Shown here in pieces: positions 43,423 through 51,276 of a stretch of DNA of 64,000 nucleotides. A program made the translations under genes and the position numbers. The DNA is from Chloroflexota bacterium (lineage in GTDB: Bacteria; Chloroflexota; UBA11872). The notes under the pieces were generated by a model that worked only from the letters and a program-made list of their open reading frames with translations, was not told where the DNA came from and ran no database searches. The DNA is taken from assembly GCA_022821645.1 (NCBI GenBank), contig JAJEDE010000003.1, forward strand, positions 1-64,000, read 5' to 3'. Every line of letters starts with the position of its first letter. The stretch's first letter is position 1.

Positions 43423-44652
43423 CTAGGCGTCGGCGTCTCGAGTCATTGGCCGCGACGATAGCTCCACGGGCAGTTCCTCGGAGGGCCCGAGCACTGCGGG
43501 ATCCAACCGGATGCCCGCACGGAACGTGTGGGCGGCGCGCAGCTGTCGGTCCCAGATTCGCTCCACACCGGTGCAATCGACGAGCGTGACGGGACCCTCG
43601 TCCACGGTCAGTACTGCAATGTCGGCCTCGGCGCCGACGCTCAGCGTGCCGGCATCCAGTCCCAACTTCCTGGCGGGTGCGACCGTGCAGCGCGCCACGA
43701 TCTCTTCGAGCGGCATCCCCAGCCGCCAGAACTTGGTCATCACGTTGGGCAGGTTGAACGCAGGTCCATGCACGCAGCCCCGATGCAGGTCCGAACTGAT
43801 GTAGTCGGGCGGAAAGCCCGAATCCAGCGCCGTTTGCGCCGTCTCCCAGCCGAAACTGCTTTTTCCGTGCCCGATATCAAACTCAATGCCCGCAGCGCGC
43901 GCCTCGGCCACGGCCGGAAGCACGCCGCGTGCATCCATGTCCACCAGCCCGCCGGCCAACGGCGAGTAGCTGTGCGTGATTACGTCGCCTGGCCGCAGAC
44001 GGGCCAGCACGTCCGGGATCGGTTCAGGGGTGTAGCCAATGTGGACCATCAGCCAGACCCCGGCCTGGTTGGCAGCTTCCACGGCAGCATCGAGCGCAGC
44101 CCTGGCCTGGGCGCCACCGCCCACGATGTTCTCCGAGTAGCGAATCTTGACGCCTGGCGCGATGTCCCGATTCGCATCGATTGCGCGAACGGTTCCATCA
44201 ATGTCCAGGTAGCGCGGATCGCGTAACTCGCCCAGGGTTGTGATAAGGCCGGCGGTGCAGATGTTTACGAGCGCCCGAATGCGGGTGCGGGCCGGCTCAA
44301 TTACGTACCGGCGCATTCCCGCCAGCGTGATGGCCCCGGCGCTCCCGGTGTCGAGGAACGAGGTGGTTCCGCCGGCGGCGCCGATTTTGTCGGCCTCCAG
44401 CCCCCAAACTGTCGCGCCCCAGTAGACGTGGACGTGAAAGTCGACCAGGCCCGGCACGACATAGGCGCCACGGGCGTCGACGAGTTCCGTGGCGTCGCCA
44501 GCCAGATCAGGAGCAACGGCCGCGATTCGGCCGTTGACGACGCCGACGTCGGCTCGCACCGATCCGCTCGCCGACGGATCGATAACGGTTCCACCGCGAA
44601 TCAGCAGGTCGAACGGTCTTGACCGGGCGCTCGCCTCGTGGCTCGACGTCAC
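43423..44652 (-). CDS. Amidohydrolase/deacetylase-family metal enzyme
   Basis: A 409-residue TIM-barrel metal hydrolase: the HxH pair in LVDFHVHVYWG, a likely carbamylated Lys in PGVKIRYSE, His in MVHIGYT and ITHSYSP, and a late Asp/His region (SSDLHRGCVHG). The N- and C-terminal beta pieces (LLIRGGTVIDP and ADIAVLTVDEG) are typical of dihydroorotase-like deacetylases. GTG 44652 with GGGAAG upstream was chosen; ATG 44736 is in frame but adds a poorly conserved stretch. Substrate unknown. Confidence 0.75.
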   Translation of the reverse strand: MTSSHEASARSRPFDLLIRGGTVIDPSASGSVRADVGVVNGRIAAVAPDLAGDATELVDARGAYVVPGLVDFHVHVYWGATVWGLEADKIGAAGGTTSFLDTGSAGAITLAGMRRYVIEPARTRIRALVNICTAGLITTLGELRDPRYLDIDGTVRAIDANRDIAPGVKIRYSENIVGGGAQARAALDAAVEAANQAGVWLMVHIGYTPEPIPDVLARLRPGDVITHSYSPLAGGLVDMDARGVLPAVAEARAAGIEFDIGHGKSSFGWETAQTALDSGFPPDYISSDLHRGCVHGPAFNLPNVMTKFWRLGMPLEEIVARCTVAPARKLGLDAGTLSVGAEADIAVLTVDEGPVTLVDCTGVERIWDRQLRAAHTFRAGIRLDPAVLGPSEELPVELSSRPMTRDADA

Positions 44653-44800
44653 GTCAAACTTCCCAGCGGTGGGTATTGCCGCGGCAAAGCGATCCTCCAA
44701 AGATCCGCTGCGGCGCGCGTGGCGGTAGGGTACCATCGGGCAGCCGAGCGTCCGTTGCGACGCTGGCGATAGCATCGGCTATCATGATTTGCTGCTGCCC

Positions 44801-44829
44801 TTGACGACTCGGCAGCTACCACCTATCTG
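44801..44829 (+). promoter_or_regulatory. groES-groEL promoter
   Basis: TTGACG, a 17-base spacer and TATCTG form a sigma-70-type promoter with start expected near 44836, about 40 bases before groES. No CIRCE element (TTAGCACTC-N9-GAGTGCTAA) and no HspR-type repeat was seen in the 224-base upstream gap, so the heat-shock control is unclear. Confidence 0.5.
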
Positions 44830-44876
44830 CGACGCAGACGTTCAATCTCGCGTCGGATTGTCACGGAGGAGATTGC

Positions 44877-45179
44877 ATGGCCACGGTTGCGACCAAGGTC
44901 AAGCCGCTTGGCGACCGCGTGTTGATTCAGCCCGAAGACCGCGAAACGACGACGGCAAGCGGACTCGTGCTGCCGGACACGGCCAAGGAAAAGCCGCAGG
45001 AAGGCACCGTGCTGGCCGTCGGGTCGGGTCGTGTGAACGACGACGGCACGACGATCCCGCTTGAGATCAAGGAAGGCGACAAGGTTCTCTACGCCAAGTA
45101 CGCCGGAACCGAGTTGCGCCTGGACGATGAGGACTACCTGATCGTCAGCGAGCGCGACGTCCTCGCCATCATCAGCTAG
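44877..45179 (+). CDS. groES: Co-chaperonin GroES
   Basis: A 100-residue 10-kDa chaperonin. [25 protein letters not shown] is the family start with the mobile loop, and [24 protein letters not shown] the end. GGAGGA lies 6 bases before the ATG. groEL follows after 9 bases. Confidence 0.95.
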   Translation: MATVATKVKPLGDRVLIQPEDRETTTASGLVLPDTAKEKPQEGTVLAVGSGRVNDDGTTIPLEIKEGDKVLYAKYAGTELRLDDEDYLIVSERDVLAIIS

Positions 45180-45188
45180 CGAGCCGCC

Positions 45189-46874
45189 TTGCCCAAGATC
45201 CCGGGCACGATTGGGGACCAACTCCCTCCGCCCGAGAAGAAGGAAGTCCGCTTCGGTCACGAGGCCCGTGAGACGCTGCGTGCCGGCATCGACATCGTTG
45301 CCAACACCGTAGGGTCCACGCTTGGGCCTCGTGGCCGGAACGTGGCCTTCGCGCGAACGTTGCGCCCCCCGCAAATCACAAACGACGGCGTCACCGTCGC
45401 CAATGAGATCGAGCGGGTGAACAACATTCTTCACGATCTGGGTATCCAGATCATGAAGGAGGCCGCGTCCAAGACCAACTCCATGACGGAGGACGGCACA
45501 ACCACCGCCACCGTCCTGGCGCAGGCCATCGTGCATCGGGGTCTTTACAACATTGCCGCGGGGGCGAATGCGATGCTCCTGCGCGAGGGGCTCTGGCAGG
45601 CGCAAGAAGCGGCGATTAAGCGTCTGCGCGACCTGGCTCGACCGGTCGAAAGCGCTGAGGAAATCCGTCACGTCGCCACGATCTCGGGTGACGATGTCGA
45701 GCTCGGCCGAATCGTCGGCGAGATTATGAGCCGCGTCGGGCGCGACGGCCTCGTCACGGTGGACTACCACCGGTGGGGCAAACGTCTCGAACCTCGCTAT
45801 GTCGAGGGAATGCAGGTCGACAAGGGGTGGATCTCCCCCTACTTCGTTACCGACACCCACAAGATGCAAGGTTCGCTGGAGAATGCCCGAGTCCTGCTCA
45901 CCGACCAGGATCTCGTTTCCGCCGATCAACTCCGGAGCATTCTGGATAAGGTCGCGGCCAGCGATAACCGCAACCTGCTCCTGGTATCCAACATTCTCCG
46001 GCACGACGCCCTGACGTTCGTGCTGCAGAACAAGTTGCGCGGCAACCTGAACGTGGTCGCCATCCAGTCCCCCTCCTTCGGCGACGAGATGCGTGATCTG
46101 CTGGAAGACCTGGCGGTCCTGACCGGCGCCACGGTCGTGTCGAGCAGCCTGGGCATCCGTTGGCAGGACGTCCCGCTGGAGTGGCTGGGCTTTTGCCGGC
46201 GCATCGTCGCCAACCGCGAAGCCACCGTCATCCTGGAAGGCGCGGGCCACGAGGCCGACATCCAGGATCGCCAGAATCAACTACGCGCGCAGCTTGAAGA
46301 AGAGACGAATCCGAACTTCGTCAAGAAACTCGAGCGCCGGATCGCGCGTCTCGGCGGGGCGGTGGGCATCGTGGCCGTGGGCGGCGTAACCGAGCAGGAA
46401 ATCAACCATCTGAAGGACAAGGCGGACGATGCCGTGGGCGCCGTTAAGGTAGCCCTCCGCGAAGGCATCGTTCCGGGCGGCGGCACGTCGCTGGTGCGCG
46501 CGCAGGCGGCCGCCCAGGATGTTGCCGATGAGTTGCGTGGCGATGCGGCGGTTGGCGCGCGAATCCTGGTTGACGCCCTGGAGGCGCCGATGCGGCGCAT
46601 CGCGCGAAACTCCGGCGTCAACCCCTCCGTCGTCGTCAACCGGGTACGCAAGTTACCCGACTGGCACGGATGGGACGCGGTGGTCGGCGATTACACCGAC
46701 CTGTACGCGCGAGGGATCATTGACCCGGCAGCGATTGAGATTGCCGCCATTCGAGCCGCCGTGAGCGTGGGCATCATGACGCTGACAACCGAGGCGATCG
46801 TGTGCGAAAACCGCCCGATTCCAGTGGCAAAGAAGCCCGAGGACGACTTCATGAGCGAGGGCGGCATTTATTAG
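45189..46874 (+). CDS. groEL: Divergent GroEL-like chaperonin
   Basis: A 561-residue group I chaperonin that keeps the ATPase Asp residues (ITNDGV, EDGTTTATVLAQAI, KDKADDA) and the GIVPGGG motif. It differs from typical GroEL in several conserved places: GPRGRN for GPKGRN, VANEIE for IAKEIE, EDGTTT for GDGTTT, and a longer N-terminus. It lacks the Gly/Met-rich tail, ending instead in DDFMSEGGIY. The TTG start has no strong ribosome site but is close behind groES. It may be a specialised paralogue; another groEL may exist outside the window. Confidence 0.88.
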   Translation: MPKIPGTIGDQLPPPEKKEVRFGHEARETLRAGIDIVANTVGSTLGPRGRNVAFARTLRPPQITNDGVTVANEIERVNNILHDLGIQIMKEAASKTNSMTEDGTTTATVLAQAIVHRGLYNIAAGANAMLLREGLWQAQEAAIKRLRDLARPVESAEEIRHVATISGDDVELGRIVGEIMSRVGRDGLVTVDYHRWGKRLEPRYVEGMQVDKGWISPYFVTDTHKMQGSLENARVLLTDQDLVSADQLRSILDKVAASDNRNLLLVSNILRHDALTFVLQNKLRGNLNVVAIQSPSFGDEMRDLLEDLAVLTGATVVSSSLGIRWQDVPLEWLGFCRRIVANREATVILEGAGHEADIQDRQNQLRAQLEEETNPNFVKKLERRIARLGGAVGIVAVGGVTEQEINHLKDKADDAVGAVKVALREGIVPGGGTSLVRAQAAAQDVADELRGDAAVGARILVDALEAPMRRIARNSGVNPSVVVNRVRKLPDWHGWDAVVGDYTDLYARGIIDPAAIEIAAIRAAVSVGIMTLTTEAIVCENRPIPVAKKPEDDFMSEGGIY

Positions 46875-46899
46875 CCGACCTTCGAATCCAGCCGGCGCC

Positions 46900-48096
46900 G
46901 TGACTACGACCTTTAATTTCGATTGCTGCCTGAGCGACGAGGCCCGTCAGCGTGCCGAGCCGGGAACGATGGTTTCCGCATCCGGGGCGCCCGACGACAT
47001 CGTGGCCGACCTGCTGGTCGGCCAGCCGGCCAACGTGGCTCTGCCACTTGAAGCGATGGTCGATGCCGCCCGCAACGCTCTCCCGGAGAACTATCCGGCT
47101 CTCTTGTACGGCCGACGCAAGGGGAGCCTGGAATTGGTGGACGTCGTTCGCGAAAAGCTGCGGGTCTTCGAGGGGCTCGACGTCAATCGCGACCAGATCA
47201 TCATCACGAACGGTTCCGGGCAGGCCATCGACATGGTGCTTCGAACATTCGTCAACCGGGATCAGATCATTGCCCTGGACCATGCCTCGTTCGGCGCCCT
47301 GTTCGTGCGGCGCGTCAGCGACCACGGCGCCCATGTGCCGTGGGACGCCCACGGACCCGTGCCGGATGCTCTTGATGAACTCTTTGCCACGAGGCAGCCG
47401 GCCATCTTCTACACGATTCCGACGTTCCAGAATCCAATGGGGACCACCATCTCGCGCGAACGTCGACTCGAGGTGCTGGAAATCTGTCGTCGGCATGGCG
47501 TGCCGGTCTTTGAAGATGACGCCTACTACGAACTGCACTACGACGGCGAGCGACCGCCATCCATGTATGAACTGGACGGCGGGACAGGCCTGGTGACGCG
47601 CGCCGGCACGTTCTCCAAGATTCTTGGCGCCGGGATCCGTCTGGGCTGGATTCTCACGTCGGCTCCGCTGACGGATCGGATCCTCCCGCTCAAAACCGAC
47701 GGGGGCACCAGCCCGTTTTCATCGGCCCTGGCCTCGGAATTCATGCGCGAGCACATGGAAGAACAGATCGCGCGATTGCAGGACATTTACCGCGAGCGAC
47801 GCGACATCATGCTCGAGGCGATAGAGCAGCATGTCGGCGACCTGGCCACCTGGGTCCGACCGAATGGCGGCTTTTTCTTCTGGCTGACGCTACGCCGGCC
47901 CGAGCTTCTGGATGACGTGATTCAACGCTGCGAGCGTGCCGGGGTCCTGGTTCGCAGTGGCTCGATCTTTCGCGTGGACGGCGAGGGCCTTGGCGCCATT
48001 CGCCTGGCGTTCAGCCATGCCCCGCACGATCAGATTCGCACTGGCGTGGAGGTGCTGGGCCAGGCGATCCGGGCTTCGATCGCGGCCAACCCGTGA
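46900..48096 (+). CDS. Class I/II PLP aminotransferase (Aro8/2-aminoadipate type)
   Basis: A 398-residue fold-type I enzyme. Landmarks: LLYGRRKGSLELVDVV, ITNGSGQAIDMVL, YTIPTFQNPMGTT, FEDDAYYELHY and the PLP lysine in RAGTFSKILGAGIRLGW. This branch covers aromatic and 2-aminoadipate aminotransferases and MocR-like C-terminal domains. It lies 25 bases after groEL and overlaps the next Ldh gene as GTGA, so it works with the dehydrogenases rather than with the chaperonin. Confidence 0.82.
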   Translation: MTTTFNFDCCLSDEARQRAEPGTMVSASGAPDDIVADLLVGQPANVALPLEAMVDAARNALPENYPALLYGRRKGSLELVDVVREKLRVFEGLDVNRDQIIITNGSGQAIDMVLRTFVNRDQIIALDHASFGALFVRRVSDHGAHVPWDAHGPVPDALDELFATRQPAIFYTIPTFQNPMGTTISRERRLEVLEICRRHGVPVFEDDAYYELHYDGERPPSMYELDGGTGLVTRAGTFSKILGAGIRLGWILTSAPLTDRILPLKTDGGTSPFSSALASEFMREHMEEQIARLQDIYRERRDIMLEAIEQHVGDLATWVRPNGGFFFWLTLRRPELLDDVIQRCERAGVLVRSGSIFRVDGEGLGAIRLAFSHAPHDQIRTGVEVLGQAIRASIAANP

Positions 48097-49157
48097 GCGC
48101 CGACTTCGCGCAGGCCGCGGTTGGCCAGCGTGTGCCGGTGGAGCGCATGCGCGCGTTTACGTCCAGCGTGATGCACGCCGCCGGTGTGCCGCCAGACCGG
48201 GCCGCGCTGATCGCCGACGTGCTGGTAGAGGCCGACGCGCGTGGCGTGTTCTCCCACGGCGTCACCCGGGTCACGCCCTACACGACCGAGATTCGCTCAG
48301 GACTTGTGGTACCCGACGCGGAGATCACGACGCTCCAAGAGCGACCGGCAACGGCCGCGCTCGATGCCGGCGGGGCGCCCGGCGCCGTGTCGGCGCAGAT
48401 TGGCATGCGGCGGGCGATCGAGCTGGCGAACGCCGGCGCAGCTGCGATGGTCTGTGTGCATAACGGACGGCACTTTGGACCAGCGGCGCACTGGGCGCTG
48501 CAGGCCGTTGAGGCCGGTTGCATCGCCTTCGTCACGAGCAGTGGCGGCGGCGCGTCCGGCGTGCTGGCGTTTGGCAGCCGCACACCGGCGCTTACGAATG
48601 GACCGATTGCCTGGGCACTACCGGCGGGCACGAACTATCCAGTAGTGGCTGACATGGCCGTTGGCTTTTCGGCGCTCGGGAAAGTTCGGGTGGCCGCCGC
48701 GACCGGGCAGTCCATTCCCGCCGACGTTGGCGTGGACGCCGAGGGCAACCCGACCACCGACCCCAATCAGCTGGTCTGGTTGAACCCCTTTGCCGGACCG
48801 AAGGGCTTCGGGCTGGGCATCGTGATGGAAACGCTGTCCGGCATCCTGGCGGGCGCCACCGCCGCGGTGAACCGGACACCCGACCACCTGGGCACCGTCG
48901 GCCAGGTCTTCGCGGCGATTCGAGTTGAGGCCTTCCGCCCGCTGGCCGAGTTTGTCGCGGATATGGACGAGACCATTGACGCCATTCACGCGCTGCGGCC
49001 GGCCGAGGGATTCGACCGGGTCCTGGTCCCGGGCGAACCCGAGTGGCTCAAGCGCGCGGACGCCTTTGAGCATGGGATCGGCTATCCCAGCGGACTGCTC
49101 GACGCGGTGGCCGAAACCGGCCGCGCCTACGGCGTGGATCCGGAGTGGGACGCATGA
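48093..49157 (+). CDS. Ldh-family NAD(P)-dependent 2-hydroxyacid dehydrogenase, copy 1
   Basis: A 354-residue malate/L-lactate/ureidoglycolate dehydrogenase of the non-Rossmann Ldh family. Conserved pieces: RGVFSHGV with the catalytic His region, NGRHFGPAAHW, and the cofactor segment FAGPKGFGLGIVMETLSG. GTG start overlaps the aminotransferase stop; the stop overlaps the second Ldh gene as ATGA. Likely oxidises a 2-hydroxyacid to a 2-oxoacid, which the adjacent aminotransferase could aminate, but the real substrate is unknown. Confidence 0.85.
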   Translation: MSADFAQAAVGQRVPVERMRAFTSSVMHAAGVPPDRAALIADVLVEADARGVFSHGVTRVTPYTTEIRSGLVVPDAEITTLQERPATAALDAGGAPGAVSAQIGMRRAIELANAGAAAMVCVHNGRHFGPAAHWALQAVEAGCIAFVTSSGGGASGVLAFGSRTPALTNGPIAWALPAGTNYPVVADMAVGFSALGKVRVAAATGQSIPADVGVDAEGNPTTDPNQLVWLNPFAGPKGFGLGIVMETLSGILAGATAAVNRTPDHLGTVGQVFAAIRVEAFRPLAEFVADMDETIDAIHALRPAEGFDRVLVPGEPEWLKRADAFEHGIGYPSGLLDAVAETGRAYGVDPEWDA

Positions 49158-50224
49158 GCGACCGGCTGCGCTACGACATCGGCGAGGTACGAGTTCCCGC
49201 GGATGAGATGCGCGCCTTCGGAACGGACGCGCTGATCGCGACCGGTGTTCCCCGCGACGACGCGGCTTTTGTTGTGGAGACGCTGGTTCACTGCGACCTG
49301 CGCGGCGTGTTTTCCCACGGGACGCGGCTGCTCGCCGCCTACACCGAAGCCCTGCAAGCCGGCGCGATCAACCCGACACCCGACATTCGCGTCAACTGCT
49401 CGGACGGTGCCGCCCATGTGACCGGCGACCGCTCCCTCGGACAGCTCGGGGCGCGGGCCGGCATGCAGGCCGCCATCGACATCGCGCACGAGCGCGGCGT
49501 GGGTGTCGCGGTCGCGTCGGACACCGGCCACTTTGGCGCCGCCGCCTACTGGGCACTGATGGCCGCCGACGCCGGTCTGATCGGGCACGCCGCCAGCAAC
49601 ATGGCCGGTCCCTGCATGCTCGCGACCGGCAGCCGGCAACCCGCCACCGGCAACACGCCGCTCGCCTGGGCCTTTCCGACGCACGGATCGCAGCCCGTGG
49701 TGCTGGACATGGCGTCCGGCGCGTATGCCCTCAACAAGCTCCACATGGTGGGAACGACCACCGGCGCCCTGCCAGAGGGCGTGGCGACCGATAGTGAGGG
49801 CAATCCAACCACCGACGCCTCCAAGCTCGCCTACGTCCTGCCCGCCGGCGGGCCCAAGGGGTACGGCATCGGCCTGGTCCACGACCTGATGGCCGGCGTG
49901 CTTTCGGGCGACGGCGCCACGCTGATCAAGGGCCCGCTCGACCCCGAGACTCGGGTGCCTTGGGGCAGCCTGTTCTTCCTGACCATCGATGTCAGCGCCT
50001 TCCTGCCGCTGGATGCTTTCCGCACGGCCATGGACGCACAGAGTTCGGCCGTAAACGCGCTGCCGCCGGCGGCTGGCTTCGACAAGGTGCAAATGCCCGG
50101 CCAGCCCGAGTGGGAGCACTTTGAGGATCGCGTCGCCAACGGCATCGCCTACCCGTCAAGCGTCATCGAACCGCTGTCCGGGATGGCTGATCGACTCGGA
50201 TTGGACGCGCCGGCCGGCTTCTGA
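49154..50224 (+). CDS. Ldh-family NAD(P)-dependent 2-hydroxyacid dehydrogenase, copy 2
   Basis: A 356-residue paralogue of the gene just upstream, with matching landmarks (RGVFSHGTRLL, SDTGHFGAAAYW, AGGPKGYGIGLVHDLMAG) and the same family length. The two share the overall pattern but differ at many positions, so the duplication is old. ATG 49154 overlaps the previous stop as ATGA. The pair might oxidise different substrates or opposite enantiomers. Confidence 0.85.
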   Translation: MSDRLRYDIGEVRVPADEMRAFGTDALIATGVPRDDAAFVVETLVHCDLRGVFSHGTRLLAAYTEALQAGAINPTPDIRVNCSDGAAHVTGDRSLGQLGARAGMQAAIDIAHERGVGVAVASDTGHFGAAAYWALMAADAGLIGHAASNMAGPCMLATGSRQPATGNTPLAWAFPTHGSQPVVLDMASGAYALNKLHMVGTTTGALPEGVATDSEGNPTTDASKLAYVLPAGGPKGYGIGLVHDLMAGVLSGDGATLIKGPLDPETRVPWGSLFFLTIDVSAFLPLDAFRTAMDAQSSAVNALPPAAGFDKVQMPGQPEWEHFEDRVANGIAYPSSVIEPLSGMADRLGLDAPAGF

Positions 50225-50339
50225 CCGCGGCACCGCATCCCGGCAGACGCCGACGCATCGCAACCGTCCCTTCCTACACCTGTCCGGCACCGGCTAGCAG
50301 ACTTGCGCGAATGGCACGCAGGATTACTTCATTTAGTAC

Positions 50340-50368
50340 TTGACAGATATAGACTCAACTCTTATGAT
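50340..50368 (+). promoter_or_regulatory. Consensus promoter for hsp20
   Basis: TTGACA, exactly 17 bases, then TATGAT: the best sigma-70-type promoter in the window, in a local AT-rich patch. Transcription should start near 50375, giving a 35-base leader. No sigma-32-type or CIRCE motif was seen. Confidence 0.75.
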
Positions 50369-50388
50369 TCAAACGTCAGCAATTGAAT

Positions 50389-50405
50389 GAGCTATATGGA
50401 GGCTC
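50389..50405 (+). promoter_or_regulatory. Possible Shine-Dalgarno-presenting hairpin before hsp20
   Basis: GAGC (50389-50392) can pair with GCTC (50402-50405), leaving TATATGGAG in the loop, so the ribosome site GGAGG is in or at the edge of a weak stem-loop. Heat-shock genes of this type sometimes use RNA thermometers. The stem is only four base pairs, so this is a weak inference. Confidence 0.25.
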
Positions 50406-50409
50406 ACAG

Positions 50410-50865
50410 ATGACGTTTGCAATCCGACGTTGGCGGCCGCAGGCTCGCCGCCAGGCGATCGCCCCCAGGTTCTTCGACGACGAGTGGTTCGCCCGCCCGT
50501 TGCGGCTCGCGTTCCACGACTCCCCCGGGTGGCTCCCACCCGTTGACGTTGAGGAGACCGACGACGCCGTCGTGGTCCGCGCCTCGGTGCCCGGCTTCCG
50601 GTCCGACGAGATCCAGATCACGACCGCTGACGGCGACCTGATCATTCAAGGGGCCCACGAGGACGAGGCGAAGACCAAGCCGGCCGAGGACAGCCGCTAC
50701 CACGTCCGCGAACGGCGGGCGGGCCGCTTTCACCGCCGCGTTCCCCTGCCGGTGCGCACCACGACCGCCGGCGCGGGCGCCCGGTACGAGAACGGCGTTC
50801 TGACGGTGCGCGTTCCCAAGGCCGAGGAGGCCAGGGCCGCCACCATCGCCATCGAGTCCGCGTAG
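50410..50865 (+). CDS. Hsp20 small heat-shock protein
   Basis: A 151-residue small heat-shock protein. An N-terminal basic arm (RRWRPQARRQ) precedes the alpha-crystallin domain (VDVEETDDAVVVRASVPGF through YENGVLTVRVPKAEE). It binds unfolding proteins without ATP. ATG 50410 has GGAGG 7 bases upstream. The strong consensus promoter suggests high expression. Confidence 0.9.
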   Translation: MTFAIRRWRPQARRQAIAPRFFDDEWFARPLRLAFHDSPGWLPPVDVEETDDAVVVRASVPGFRSDEIQITTADGDLIIQGAHEDEAKTKPAEDSRYHVRERRAGRFHRRVPLPVRTTTAGAGARYENGVLTVRVPKAEEARAATIAIESA

Positions 50866-50878
50866 AACTCGGCGACCG

Positions 50879-50910
50879 GGTGGGCGGGCCGCACGTGCGG
50901 TCCGCCCACC
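50879..50910 (+). terminator. Near-perfect 32-base palindrome after hsp20
   Basis: The 16-base arms (50879-50894 and 50895-50910) are complementary except at one position, around a GCACGTGC centre. It begins 14 bases after the hsp20 stop and would form a very stable hairpin. No U-tract follows, so it may act as an mRNA-stabilising or Rho-dependent end instead of an intrinsic terminator. Confidence 0.5.
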
Positions 50911-50925
50911 ATCGCCCACCCAGGT

Positions 50926-51168
50926 ATGTCCATGAGCGAAACGCAAATCGACGGGTTGGCCGATAGCGCGCACGACGCGTCCGCACGCGACTTGCAGGTG
51001 GCCATCCAGGACGTGCTCGGAGCGTTGCCCAGCGGCGAGAGCCCGGGCCAGTGCCAGGACTGCGGCGGCCAGATCGAGCCGCTTCGCCTCGATCTCTTGC
51101 CGGGCACCACGCAGTGCGCCGCCTGCGCCCGCCGCCGCGCCCGGATTCCCACGCCCAGCCTTAACTAA
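50926..51168 (+). CDS. Short DksA/TraR-like zinc-finger protein
   Basis: An 80-residue protein with a C-terminal four-Cys zinc finger (CQDCGGQIEPLRLDLLPG, then CAAC) matching the DksA/TraR family. The N-terminal coiled coil is much shorter than in DksA (about 40 residues), so the finger sits on a truncated arm. TraR-like short forms can still bind the RNA polymerase secondary channel; whether this one does is unknown. ATG 50926 or ATG 50932. Confidence 0.7.
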   Translation: MSMSETQIDGLADSAHDASARDLQVAIQDVLGALPSGESPGQCQDCGGQIEPLRLDLLPGTTQCAACARRRARIPTPSLN

Positions 51169-51190
51169 CCGAGGGCGCTCCCATCCTTCC

Positions 51191-51224
51191 CAACGCCTCG
51201 CCGGCTCCCCCCGGCGAGGCGTTG
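51191..51224 (+). terminator. Strong 14-bp hairpin before thrC
   Basis: CAACGCCTCGCCGG (51191-51204), loop CTCCCC, then its exact reverse complement (51211-51224): a perfect 14-base stem about 20 bases after the zinc-finger stop. It is followed by GCCACTCAG, not a U-tract. It probably ends or stabilises the hsp20/zinc-finger transcript. Confidence 0.5.
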
Positions 51225-51276
51225 GCCACTCAGGGAGCGGTACGCTATCGCTTCCCGTCTGCCATGGACCGGACCC

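Noticed and set aside
44653..44876. CIRCE or HspR operator upstream of groES
   Set aside because: Looked for TTAGCACTC/GAGTGCTAA and HAIR-type repeats; none present.
44823..46280. Long minus-strand open frame opposite groES/groEL
   Set aside because: Mirror of strong chaperonin coding sequence, no domain of its own.
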